A stretch of 64,000 nucleotides of DNA from Paramecium pentaurelia (lineage: Eukaryota > Ciliophora > Oligohymenophorea > Peniculida > Parameciidae): positions 1 through 64,000 of the forward strand of contig CAJJDO010000005.1 in assembly GCA_905183005.1 (NCBI GenBank), read 5' to 3'. Shown here in pieces: positions 11,660 through 22,642 of the stretch (positions are counted from its first letter, which is position 1; each line of letters opens with the position of its first letter). The notes beneath the pieces are model-generated. The model was not told where the DNA came from. It saw only the letters and a program-made list of their open reading frames with translations, and ran no database searches. Made by a program: the position numbers and the translations under genes.

Positions 11660-13999
11660 TCATTATTTTGCTTTTTTATTCATTTTAAGTTTATCTACAC
11701 TATTAAATGGATCCATATATTATCTTATTGATCCACTATTTAAACTGTTTTACATCTAAACTCTCCTTTACATCTCTTCTATTTTTTATTTATATGCAAT
11801 TCCCTTTTCTAACTAATCTGTTATAGCAGAATTTCCTCTTCTACCTTGAGAATTATTTGAATTATAATTTCTATCATTCATATTGAAATCTTATGATTAC
11901 GTAGTTGGCCTACTTGGTATTCGCAGTCTTTTCAATCTAATACTATAGTATTTAAATTACTTCAAAGTTTCACTTATGAAATAAAAGTTTTCAAACATTG
12001 GTGTAAATTTATTTTCATCATCACTTTATAAAGATTTTTATAATTCTAATTTAAAAGACACCTCTCCTTTCTTAAATTCGCTAGGATCAAAGTTAAAGGA
12101 TGTTAAATTAGGCTTAAAAGGTGGATCAATTTTTCTTCTAATTACATCCCTTAAATCTATAGATGCAAAAAGTGGATGCTATAAGATTGCATCAGCATCT
12201 CCTCTTATACCTAATCTTTACTCAGGATTTTTGTTCAATAATCGTCTAATTAAATCTCTAGCTTCTGGACTGCCAATGTTAGGAGGAAAGGAAAGAGGAT
12301 CACTTAAAATACTCTTAAATATTTAATTTGTATCTCTTGAATAATAAGGAGGCAATCCTGTAATTAATTCATAAAATAATGCTCCTAAGCAGTAATAATC
12401 CACTGCATAAGTGTGCCCTTATTGTTATAACATTTCAGGAGCCATATATTCTGGTGAACCACAGAAAGAGTATGCTTCATCATCAGATGCCATATTTGGT
12501 CTTGCTAGCCCAAAATCTGCCACTTTCAAATGTCCTTCACTATCTATTAGTATATTTTCTGGTTTCAAGTCTCTATATAATATATTTTGGCAATGTATAA
12601 ATCCTATAGCAATACAAACTTCAATAAAATAGAGCTTAGCTTATTCTTCTGTCATTCTCTTTACTTTTCTTAACTAATTAAATAATTCTCCACCTGGGCA
12701 ATATTCCATTCCAAAACACACCCAGTTTCTAGATTCGAAAGCGCATTCCAATTAACAGATAAATTATTTTGATAAATGTTAATCACTTAAATTTAATTAC
12801 ACCATAACATCTCTTTCATTTTGAACAATAGTTTATTTTTAATTTTCTATTATGAATTATTTAGAAATTAATTTCAAAGCAAGAAATCTACCATTACTTT
12901 TTGATCTAACTAAATACACTCTAGAAAATCCTCCCATTCCAATACATTGTAACAATTAAAATGACTTTAAACTTAGTTTGTTTGAATCACAGGTGCAATG
13001 CAATGGTGATAATTTTATAGTTTTTCTATTTAAAAATTATAAATCTTTTCCAACCAAACTTAAATAATGATCTAAAGCTATGTTTTAATCAGTTGTTTGA
13101 AAACCAATTATGTTTTTATCTTTAAATAATACACTAAATAATTACTATCGATGCATTGCGTCATTAAAAAATTTACCAAATTGTCAGTGGTTCCATAAGC
13201 ACAATCAAACCTTAGCTCAGTCATCTTATTATTTGTATCATACAAATGTATTATAATATAAGATCCTGAAGATAAAGGTCTTTCAGTGATAAATCCAGAA
13301 ATTTGATTTACTTCTTTGGCTTAGTCATTACTTTTGGCTCTAGTTTATCCATTTGAAAGTGTTTTTTAATATTATTGCAGTAATTATTTAAAGTTAAAGT
13401 CAACAGATGAAGTAATGGGGCTTTTGGCTCTATTTTGATCATCTTTTGGCTGTTAAATTTTATTCAACAAATTCATAATATTTTAAGATGACATACTCTT
13501 ATGATTTTAAGATGGTTCAGTTGATAATTTAGGATTTTTGTTTTATTGCTCAGTTGATTTAGGTTTTGATGGCTTAACACTATGTCTCTCTTCAAAGGTA
13601 TTTTTCCTTTATTCTTCTTTTTACTGCAATTCTTTAGAGTTCTAAGTTTTAGAATTAAGCTTGGATGCATTTGATAAGTAGTTTTAATAATAACTAGACA
13701 CATAATTGTTATTAACAGCATTATTAAACTTGGTTATAGGTAGTTATTTTTTTTAAGGTTAAGTTAAATCACTTTGTTTAACTTTGTCTTCCCTTTGAGT
13801 GAGACTTCCACTTTTTACCACGTTCAAAGTTACATGATTTTTAAGTTGAATGTTAATGGATGGGACAACTACTTTTGTTTGGAATTGCTTAAATAACTTT
13901 ATTTATTACTTATGGTTATATAAATCCTTATCCTAAATACAATTGTTTTTAACTTGTATATGGAGATCCATTTAGAAATGGTTTCTGATTTTAAGACAT
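11660..13999 (-). CDS. AGC-family Ser/Thr protein kinase
   Basis: The gene encodes about 755 aa. A 400-residue Lys/Ser/Gln-rich N-terminal region (introns of 22 and 26 nt) precedes the catalytic domain. The glycine loop I-G-M-G-G-F-S-R-V-Y, A-L-K-L-I, Y-R-D-L-K-P-E-N, A-D-F-G-L-A-R, S-F-C-G-S-P-E-Y-M-A-P-E and the AGC extension D-P-P-F-K-P-N-L are all visible. The YRD and FCG-PEYMAPE signatures place it near the PKA/PKG/S6K/AKT branch, but no cyclic-nucleotide or PH domain is evident. The C-terminal tail of about 110 residues is basic and disordered. All catalytic residues are present, so it should be active. The start ATG (13999-13997) lies only 57 bp from the divergent kinase gene at 14057. 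Confidence 0.85.
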
Positions 14000-14056
14000 A
14001 ATTTGAAAATAATATAAAATTCTCAAAAATTCAAAAATTATAATAGAAAAAGTATT
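14000..14056. promoter_or_regulatory. 57-bp bidirectional promoter between two kinase genes
   Basis: Only 57 bp separate the ATGs of two divergently transcribed kinase genes. The stretch is A+T rich and must hold or adjoin both start regions. No specific motif was identified. Confidence 0.5.
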
Positions 14057-15096
14057 ATGAGCCTATTCTATAAGGGTTGGTTTGCTAAAATAATTGAGAT
14101 CAAAGAAGATACCGATTCACAAGAAGGAATACTGGGGCATGGAGGTTATGGGATTGTCTATAGAGGGAAGATGAAGATTGAAAACATAAATAATTCAATG
14201 GAAACAAAAGAAGTTCCTATAGCTATAAAAAGAATTTAAATTTCAACTGATTAGTAAAAAAAATGATATTTTAGAAATCAAAAAACACAGATAGAATATA
14301 TAAAAAGAGAACTTTCAGTATATGAGTAAATTAAATCAAAAAATATAGTTTAATTGTACGGGAGTGAATAAAAGGATAATTATTACTATTTATATTTAGA
14401 ATTATGCGATGGAAATCTTTTGAATTATATAACTGATGAGAATGGAGATGCACCACTTAAGGAAGAGGAAGCACTTAGATATTTCATAAAAATTTATGAT
14501 ACTCTTTAATTGTTGAAGAACTCTGAATATGAAAGAACTGGAGATAAATTAATGACATCTTTGTATCATAGAGATATTAACGTTAAAAATATTCTTTACA
14601 AAAAGAGTAAAACAGGAAATCGGATAAAATTATGTGATTTTGGTATATCTCAATATTTAGCTGATTCAGATCATAAAAATTAAAAAAGGCTTGTGACCTT
14701 AAATATGGGAACTCAAGTAAAAATATACGATTTCAAATCTAGTATTTTATGAGTCCAGAGAATAATCAGCGAAAATTGTATGACTTAGAAAAAAATGAAA
14801 CTTGGAGTTTAGGAATATTACTATTTTGCCTACTATTTGGTTATTAATTATTCCGTAATAATTGCAAAAAATTTTAACCTGATTCTAGTGAGGATCATTT
14901 TAAACTTATAAATCAACTTACAGATTCTATTGAGGTAAAGTAATTATTATTCGGATTATTACAAAAAGACCCATCAAACAGAATTTGCTATCAATAAATT
15001 AGGGATTCTTAATGTTATAAATTGTATGGAAATACTTCATTCAAAAAATCTTACATTCCTCAAAGTATTTATCATCTAATAGAAAGATCAATTTGA
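14057..15096 (+). CDS. Atypical Ser/Thr protein kinase
   Basis: The gene encodes 337 aa with one 26-nt intron at about 14718-14743, which restores G-T-Q-Y-F-M-S-P-E. Kinase motifs are I-L-G-H-G-G-Y-G-I-V-Y (glycine loop), I-A-I-K-R-I (ATP lysine), Y-H-R-D-I-N-V-K-N-I-L, C-D-F-G-I-S and S-L-G-I-L-L-F-C-L. The catalytic loop has HRDINVKN rather than HRDLKPEN, so the usual lysine two residues after Asp is displaced. The protein ends shortly after helix I. It may be one of the large ciliate-specific kinase expansions; no substrate can be inferred. A separate frame starts 25 bp after its stop and may once have been part of the same protein. Confidence 0.8.
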
Positions 15097-15121
15097 ATAT
15101 TTAACCTAATTATTTATAACT

Positions 15122-15724
15122 ATGGATCGAAATCTATTCAATTAAATTCCTTAAGATCTACTATTTATGATATTCTATCATTATAAAAATTGGGTCTATA
15201 AACAATGTGATAATTATAGTGGATTTTATAAGATGATAGACTAAAAAGATCTGTTCCTATCTGCCCCAAAAAATTTAATTGTTTATGGTATGATACCAAT
15301 ATATTTATCAAAATTATATTAGTTTTTTCAAAATATACAATTTGAAACAGAAACACAGAATGATGACTAAGTCATCTCATTTTGGAGAAAAGTCACTTAA
15401 TTAAATAAAAGGTTTATGTATTAAGATAAGCAAAAGTATTATTTAATTAATATTCTTTCTGAAATTCTTGATAAATTATAGCTTGAATTATGTAGACTTT
15501 AAGAGTAAAATGTAGAATTGAACAAAAAAGTAACTTAAAAAAAAGAAAATAAAAAATAAGAAAAATTAAATATAAAAATATAAACTATAAAATAATAGGA
15601 GAATCAAAAACAAAATTAATTTAATCAATTGAATGAATTGATTTTAAATTTAACACAATATTTTGAATGGAAAATGTAAAATCCTTATGATTCTTAATTT
15701 AAATAATTGAAAAAATATAATTGA
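15122..15724 (+). CDS. Unknown coiled-coil protein next to the kinase gene
   Basis: This is an intronless frame of 200 aa starting M-D-R-N-L-F-N-Q-I-P-Q-D. The first two thirds are rich in Tyr and Phe, suggesting a folded domain. The last third is a Lys/Gln/Glu coiled coil. I do not recognise it. The frame is already open upstream of the ATG and the gap to the kinase stop is only 25 bp. It could therefore be the C-terminal half of the kinase after a frameshift, or a separate gene in a very compact genome. Confidence 0.55.
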
Positions 15725-15748
15725 TATTTTATTAAATAACGATTAATA

Positions 15749-17207
15749 ATGGATTTCGATAGAAAGCATATATTGCTTAATGAATTTCGCAAAATCAATA
15801 TTGATCTTGATCAGCCTATATCAGAGAATGTGATCTTTCAATTCCTTAATGAGAAATCACATGGCACTTTTGATAACTCGATTGCTTTATAATTACATTA
15901 ATAAGTAATACAACATTACCAAAAATTAACAATCAATAATTTTATTAATGTATATTTGTAAGCTGAAACTATACTTAACAACAAGATCGATAAAGCAAGA
16001 ATAGAAATTTAAAATTTAACAATGACAAAGTAATAATCATCGTAGGCGCTGTTAAATATTAAAAAATAGGAGTAATTAAATAAGTATGGAATAATGGAAG
16101 ACAGTATACTTATGATTAATCATGTGCATGCAGTTGTTAATAAATTAAGTTTATCAATGAAAGTGTTTATTTTAATGTCTAGTTCGACAACAAGCTTTTA
16201 AACACCATCACAAAATGAATTAGACTGGAATGATTCTTATGAATTGTAAAATACTATATTAGAATAGTCCTATCGAAAATGGATCCGAAGTCATTAATGT
16301 CCATGTTAAGGCTTATTAAGGAAACACAACAATAGATATTGGATAAGCTACATATGCAGTTCAATAATTCAATAGTTAAGCCTAAACTAATGTTGAAGCT
16401 AAATTATAATGCGTCAAACCATATTCCGGAGTTGTAATTTTATCAGGTTTATGGGTCTTTTCAAAAGTATATATTTCTTTTTAAAGCAGACAAAATATTT
16501 TAGTGATCTTATATCGGAATTAGACACATAAATTTAATAATTAAAGAGTGATCTGACGGATTTTGAAAATGATTTGTAAACTCTTCAAGCAGTTTTCCCG
16601 AATACTTTAATTTCGAATTCAGATGCAAATCATAATATTTATTAATCTAGTCCAGAGAAGTAAATAGATAATATTGGGAATATTGAATAAAAAACACTAA
16701 ATAAATATCTCGTTGCTATAATGGCTTTGCTGATTACACTATCATCTCTTGATAGATGTTGCTATTTAGATGTAATCACATATCTTATTTAGATTTTAAT
16801 AATACTAGTTTATTCAATAAATTTTAAAAATCAGACTTTAGATGCAAAATTGTTAAAACAAATTTCAGTGGCAACATTTGTTTCTTTTACATTAGATATT
16901 GTATGGGTTGTGATATACGTTGTGGTATATTAAAGATTATATAAAAAGCAAATTACAGCCTCTTTGGTCTGAAATAGACACACCTGATATGGGAATATAA
17001 AAAATAATTGTAGTAACTGGAGTCCTTTTGTTTATTACAAAGTTACCATTTTCATTTCTATGTGCTTATTTATCAAAGTAAGCTCAGGAAATCATTCCTG
17101 AATTTTAGGTCAAAGCTGATGAAAATGATCTATCAGGTTTACAACCATTAGAATATTAAAATATCAGTAGAAATGAGAGCTTATCTTCCTATTAACAATA
17201 CAAATGA
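15749..17207 (+). CDS. C2-like domain protein with C-terminal membrane helices
   Basis: The model gives 460 aa after removing introns of 22, 20 and 34 nt (exon sum exactly divisible by three). The N-terminal 150 residues are helical. A segment L-D-W-N-D-S-Y-E-F-P-I-E-N-G followed by V-I-N-V-H-V-K-A-Y looks like the second half of a C2 beta-sandwich (the WNE-F-F pattern). A coiled-coil stretch follows, then three or four hydrophobic helices, for example L-V-A-I-M-A-L-L-I-T-L and I-I-V-V-T-G-V-L-L-F-I. It is probably an endomembrane or plasma-membrane protein. The calcium-ligand aspartates of a classical C2 domain are not obvious, so calcium binding is unproven. It is 24 bp downstream of the previous gene on the same strand. 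Confidence 0.6.
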
Positions 17208-17234
17208 ATAATTATTATTAAATAAAAATCATTA

Positions 17235-18786
17235 TCATTTTTTTCCTTTTGATCTGAAAGATTTATTATTACTTTTGAATGACTAATTTCCTTTTTTATT
17301 AAATTTACCTCCAAATGATTTGCCACCATTTGGCTTACCACCTTATTATCTTCCTCCAAATGATTTACCACCTTAAGGTTTTCCTCCAAATGACCTACCA
17401 CCTTGTTGTCCACCAAATTTGCTTCCTCGTCCTCTTCCTCCGAAAGACTTTCCTTCAGATCTATTTTCACTTCCAAATGACTTTCCTCTCCCTCCAAATG
17501 GCCTTCCACCTTATTATCCACCGAATTAGCCTCCTCGTCCTCTTCCTCCAAAAGATTTTCCTTGAGCATTATCACTTCCAAATGATTTTCCTCTGCCACC
17601 AAATTAGCCTCCTCGCCCTCTTCCTCTAAAAGAATTTCTTTCTGAATTATTATCACTTCCAAAAGATTTTCCTCTCCCTCCGAATGACTTTCCACCAAAT
17701 TAACCTCCTCGCCCTCTTCCTCTAAAAGAATTTCCTTCAGAATTGTTTTCACTTCCAAATGATTTTCCTCTCCCTCCGAATGACTTTCCACCAAATTAGC
17801 CTCCTCGCCCTCTTCCTCTGAAGGAATTTCCTTCAGATTTATTTTCACCTCCGAATGACTTTCCTCTCCCTCCAAATGATTTTCTTTCTTAATTATTACT
17901 ATCACCACCATTGTTTCTTTGACCTCCTTAACCTGAGAAACTTCTACTTCTTTATGGCTTTCCTTCAAATTTATTATTTCTGAATCCATTAGCATCAGAG
18001 CTTTATGATCTTTATCCAAAATTTCTATTTCCCCCATTTTAGAATGAATTTTCTTATGTTCTCATTTTTCCTGTCTTCTTAAAATTACCATTCTTTTATT
18101 TAAACATTCCATTTTTTTTAACTCCATCTTATTATTAATTTTTATCCTTCCTAAATTTTTTTGGCTTTTAATTATTTTCTTTGATAATTTCATCTAAATC
18201 CCTTGCTTTTTCACTACCTTTTTCTTTTATCTCTTTTTTCCATTATTCTATAGCAACCTTGTTTGATCTTTTTTCTTTATGTTCTTCTCTCATTTTTTTG
18301 ATTCTCATTTGTTTATTTAATTTTTTACTATGTTTTTTCATTTTTTCTTCTTCTTTTTTATTTTTATCATCCCTCTTTTTTTCAATTTTTAACTTGATTT
18401 TATCCATTTATTTAGGACTTTTAAACATTTCAACTTCAAAATCATCAGGCCTTTATACAGGAATCTAAAATAATTTAATAATATTATTTTACTCCTTCTT
18501 AAGTTAAATATCCTATGGATCTCTACACATTTGCAAATGTAATTTGATAAATTTACACTTCTCTTTATGCTTCCTCATTTCCTAAAGATGGATCGATTAA
18601 AATTTTATCATCTGATGTAGCTGTCATATGTTCATTCCATGGTACTTTCTTCATTAATTTCTTCTTTTATGACTCCTCTGCATTTTAAATTGGAACATAT
18701 GTTTAAAAAAACTCTTCTCTTATCTCTATTGCTTTCTTTTTCAATAGATCTTATTTCTCTTATTCTGTGAATAATTACTTTACCAT
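17235..18786 (-). CDS. EBP2: EBP2 rRNA-processing protein with tandem RGG tail
   Basis: The gene encodes 507 aa with one 28-nt intron. The N-terminal half carries the EBP2 (EBNA1BP2) core: V-P-W-N-E-H-M, then G-I-P-V-Q-R-P-D-D-F-E-V-E-M-F-K-S and a long Lys/Arg/Glu helix (K-K-M-R-E-E-H-K-E-K-R). EBP2 is a nucleolar factor of 60S ribosome assembly. Yeast and human proteins end soon after this helix. Here about 270 further residues follow, made of R-G-K-S-F-G, F-R-G-R-G-R-G-G-Q-F-G-G and similar units, typical of RNA-binding nucleolar tails. The stop is the TGA at 17237-17235. A different frame of the repeat region is open in the standard code but is only a shadow. Confidence 0.85.
17400..17880 (-). 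repeat. Coding tandem repeat, about 96-bp unit
   Basis: About four to five imperfect copies of a 32-codon unit lie inside the EBP2 gene. Each reads G-R-G-R-G-G-Q-F-G-G-K-S-F-G-G-R, then G-K-S-F-G-S, a variable Asn/Glu/Ser piece and N-S-F-R. The copies keep frame, and differences sit mainly in the acidic spacer. The remainder of the tail is a shorter G-G-K/R-S-F-G-G pattern. Confidence 0.85.
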
Positions 18787-18865
18787 AAATAATAAATAAT
18801 AAATTATTTAATATTTTTATATATATGTCCTATATATCTTCAAACCTCTGATTAAATTGTGTAGC

Positions 18866-20259
18866 TCACTGTTATTAAGAAGAACTTATATCACTACTCA
18901 TACCCGTTTTGGGTATGTCTACCCAAAACTTTTTCAGTTTTTAAAATGCTACACAACATTAAGGATGAGAATTCTTATCCGGATGTACCGATTTTGCATA
19001 AGTTTTATATTCCTATTTCAAGATGGCCTTTTATTGGCTCTAAGCATATTTCTTCAAAGCTCCTTCAGGGAGCAGCAGCATTTTATAAACAACCATAATT
19101 TATTAGAGCTATTCAGATGAAATGATTCCTTATTTAGCGCAATAGCGGTTAGCATGATTCATTGCAGCTTTATCCACTTCCACTTCAGTTTCTCTAAAAG
19201 CTCTAATAATTTTTTATTTTTCAGCGGTATTACCTTATGATAATAATCTGACAGCTTTCATGTATAATTCATTTTAAAGTTTCTCATACCTTTAATTTTA
19301 GAATGAATTCTTACATATCATTCGTTTATCTAATATTTTCTTATTTTTATTTTTTCAACTATTGTTTTAATAACTATTTGCATTCTTTACATCTAGTAGA
19401 TCCTGGATGTTATGGATTTAGTATACATTTACCATGTTTTTTAGGTTATTAATTTTATGACTATTAATTAAACTTCGATTTTTATTGAGATTATTTACTT
19501 TGATAAATAATTATTTTACATATCATGGCATTATTTACATTCATAGTCATGAGTTAGATCATCAAATTTTGCTTCCCATTGATGACCTTCCTAACACTAT
19601 AATTTTAAAGGTCCAATAGAAAGAACTTTAAATTTTAAACTTTCTATTATATTTTTTAAATGTTCTGGAATTCTCTCTATTTTCACTGTCTCTTCCATTT
19701 GTTTTAAAAGGTAAAAGTAGTTATTTTCTTTTAGTTTTCTTTCCTCCTCTTCTTCATTTACTTTCTATTCATAGATAAAACTATGAATGGATTCTTCTTA
19801 CCATTTTTCACAAATGTTTGCATTTTCAGAGATATGACTTAAGTTATCACATTCATTAAAAAGAACTTCATCCAAATTGAAAGATTCTTCGTCAATACAT
19901 AAAGATTCCATTTTTTAGTGTATTTAAGGTGTATTTTCACATTTTATAAAGTTTGTTTCGTGTGAGGAGTTGCCCTAAACACTTGAGTCACACTAAATTT
20001 AAATTATATATTTACAGTTGACTAAACTTTTTTATTCATTTCACAATCGAACTCAGTATCCATTTAACATGACTTCTCAGTTGACGAAGTTTAATTAGAA
20101 ACCTATTTTTCAATGTAACTTTTTAGTCTATTTATTGATATACCTTTTATTATAGAATTCGTTTCTTTACAAACTAGCATGGATGATTTAATTCATTTTT
20201 TTAGTATTACTAATTTAATTAATTAAAGTCTTCTCTTGATTTGAAGTAATTATATACAT
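18866..20259 (-). CDS. Zinc-finger protein with C-terminal J-domain
   Basis: The model gives 432 aa after removing introns of 25, 23, 22 and 25 nt. The N-terminal third is acidic and disordered. Two cysteine pairs follow (C-Q-E-G-H-Q-W-E-A and Y-E-C-K-Q-C-H-D), then H-G-K-C-I-L-N-P-Q-H-P-G and R-C-K-E-C, which could bind zinc. After a helical stretch the C terminus holds a J-domain helix pair with Y-A-K-S-V-H-P-D-K-N-S-H-P and A-F-Q-K-L-K-K-F. The HPD motif that stimulates Hsp70 is intact. It is probably an Hsp70 co-chaperone. The client is unknown, and the architecture does not match a named DNAJ class that I can recall. ATGs at 20259 and 20196 are both possible starts. Confidence 0.7.
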
Positions 20260-20305
20260 CAAATGACTATCAAACCTTATTAAGTATAATTTAAAAATAT
20301 CATAA

Positions 20306-22123
20306 TCATAAATCTTGTTTCCTTTCATAATCATTATTTGATTGAAGGTTCAAATCTTAATAAGTAATTTTGTATTCATTCAGCATCGATTCTATTTATC
20401 TAACTTCAGTTTGAACAACTGCTTTGATTTCATTAGCTTTCTCTATCAAATTGGATTATTTTTGAACAAAATTATCATATATTTTTTTTTACTTAATACA
20501 TTCTTTAACTTATTTATAAAGTTCCTAATGTTTTTCATTAATTGATAAATTTCTATCAACTTATAAAGTTTCTACTCTTTTCTTTTTATCATTGACTTTT
20601 TCAAATTCTGCATCTATCTAATGTTATTAATCATTTGCTTAATTGAGTAATTTTTCAACTTCTTCTTAAAGTTAATTTTTTTCTTATTCCAATTAATTTA
20701 TTTTTATAGTTAATTTTGATAGTTCTTCTGATTGATTTTTAGTTTTATTAAGTAAATTTTAATTTTCAATAAGTTTATTTAATTTTTATTTATTGATCAT
20801 GTAAGCTGAATTTTCATTATCTAATTGTTACATTAATTGCTACAAACTAAATTCCATAGATTATTTTTCTGTGTAGATTTGATTATAATAGGCTATAATT
20901 AGATATAGAATTACTTTATTTTTTTTAGATTTCTTCTTTTAAATCAGATAATTTTAGATTTTCTAATGTTGTTCCAATGGTGCAATCATCTTAATTACAT
21001 TCAAGTTTAATCTCAAGCAAACTATTATACATTTAGGATGAAATCTATAATGCCTTCTATATCTCAGTTAAAGCCTCAAGATTTTTTTGTCTTTAAATTG
21101 GATCCTTTTCTTTTTAAGCTAAGATTTTCAAGTTTTCTGCTCTGTCCTTTAATGTATTAGAGTATTCAGAAAAGACTTAGACAATAGGTACATCTTCTTT
21201 TATGTAGAGATCATCTTAACGAAAATATTATTCTAACTGAAAAATTAGTAACAATTTTTACAGATTTAAGATCTTGAAGTTAATTATTCACAACCTCAAA
21301 TCGTTTAGTAATTTTATAAACTTTGCTTTCCTACTCTTCAATCCTTGATTTGAAAATTGAGATATTAAGTTCTTATTATGTCATTATATCACTGATTTTA
21401 TTGATATCATATTCTAATTCTTTTTAATAATCCTTTAATTCTTTTTCATTCTTATAACTTCTACGAAGCCTTTCTTTTTGATCTATCAAGCCTTTCAAGG
21501 TTTCTATTACAATATTCAATTGAATTCTCTTCTCACTATGTAAATTATTCAAGTCTTTTAACTAATGATAAATATTTTTATTACTCCATTTTAGTGTACA
21601 GATATGTTTTCATTTATTTTCTTAATTTCAGAGTTTTCTTATTCCAAAATTTGATTGGTTTTATTTTTTATCTCTTCCAACTCCAATTTAGAAATTTTAG
21701 TTCGATTTACACACTCTTTTAGATTTTTTTAGTAATACTAAAATTATTAGCCCTCACCTATATTTAAGTACTTATATATCAACCTTAAGATTAAGTATAT
21801 ATTTATTGGTTCTTTTTTAGTTATTCAATAACAAAGGCGGCTTTTTTCAATAATTCTGTAGAATATCTCTCGTTCAATTAAAGAGCCTATTCATTTATTT
21901 TCTTCCACCCCTAAAATAACTCTGTGTTTTTGACACGTTGGCAGACACTTTATGAAAAAAATGATAAATCATTATCAACCTAGGGTGGAAAAATATTAGA
22001 GACATCTAATTTAGTGTATAAATTACAATCTTCAGAATTATTCCAGTAATAATAAGCTGTTAGCACAAAAATGATTAGCAGAGAAACAGTCAATGCAAGT
22101 TTCATAATATTATTGAGCCTCAT
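20306..22123 (-). CDS. Signal-anchored long coiled-coil protein
   Basis: The gene encodes about 570 aa. The N terminus is M-R-L-N-N-I-M-K-L-A-L-T-V-S-L followed by I-I-F-V-L-T-A-Y-Y-Y-W, a single signal-anchor or transmembrane helix. Almost all the rest is Lys/Glu/Gln/Asn-rich coiled coil (for example L-K-D-L-N-N-L-H-S-E-K-R and N-Q-L-E-Q-E-K-N-Q-L-Q-E-E-V-E-K-L-L). A 26-nt intron starting with GTT lies near 21770. It is presumably a membrane-tethered structural or tethering protein; no family is recognised. It ends 47 bp upstream of the J-domain gene on the same strand. Confidence 0.65.
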
Positions 22124-22244
22124 TATTTTGTTAATTTAAATAATTTGAAATAAAAAATAGCTCAAATATAAAATTGATTTATTCATAAATACTTAAAATT
22201 TTTATCTGCATCGTGTTTACTCTACTTATAAACAATTTTTGCCC

Positions 22245-22589
22245 TCAAATGTATTACAAATCATACCAGTAATTACAACTATCAATTCTAGGAGTTAGAT
22301 CAAGTTTATTAAGAAAAACTTGATTTGAATATCTACTTTTTGAAATAGAATGATCTCTATTAGAATTTAAACTTTTTGCATCTTTATGTCTATTGAATTC
22401 GTAGGATTGACTAACATTAGTAAAATTTTCAATATCCATAAAGCTTATTTAAAGCATCTTATTGACTCTTTAAGTCTATTTGGCATCAATAGCCTTCTTC
22501 TCTTTTGCTAACTTGCTAAAAATTGCTTATTGGCGTCTAGTATATAAATCTTCTCGATTTTTTAATATTAGTATATTGTTTACTTTCAT
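22245..22589 (-). CDS. Small hypothetical protein
   Basis: This is a 114-codon frame with ATG at 22589 and TGA at 22247-22245. It is basic and Ser/Asn-rich in the second half (N-R-D-H-S-I-S-K-S-R-Y-S-N). The tail L-D-L-T-P-R-I-D-S-C-N-Y-W-Y-D-L looks like real protein sequence. A short intron near the 5' end is possible. I do not recognise a family. Confidence 0.5.
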
Positions 22590-22642
22590 TTATTGCAATT
22601 TAAACAATATAAAATATTATATATAAAACATGCAAACTAAAT

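Noticed and set aside
17400..17880. Possible CRISPR-like or satellite array
   Set aside because: Units are about 96 bp without unique spacers, stay in frame and encode a protein repeat; the host is a ciliate.
17192..18037. 281-codon minus-strand frame open in the standard code (Glu/Leu-rich)
   Set aside because: It is a shadow of the EBP2 repeat region; the neighbouring frame gives the coherent RGG/SFGG tail with a proper TGA and an EBP2 core upstream.
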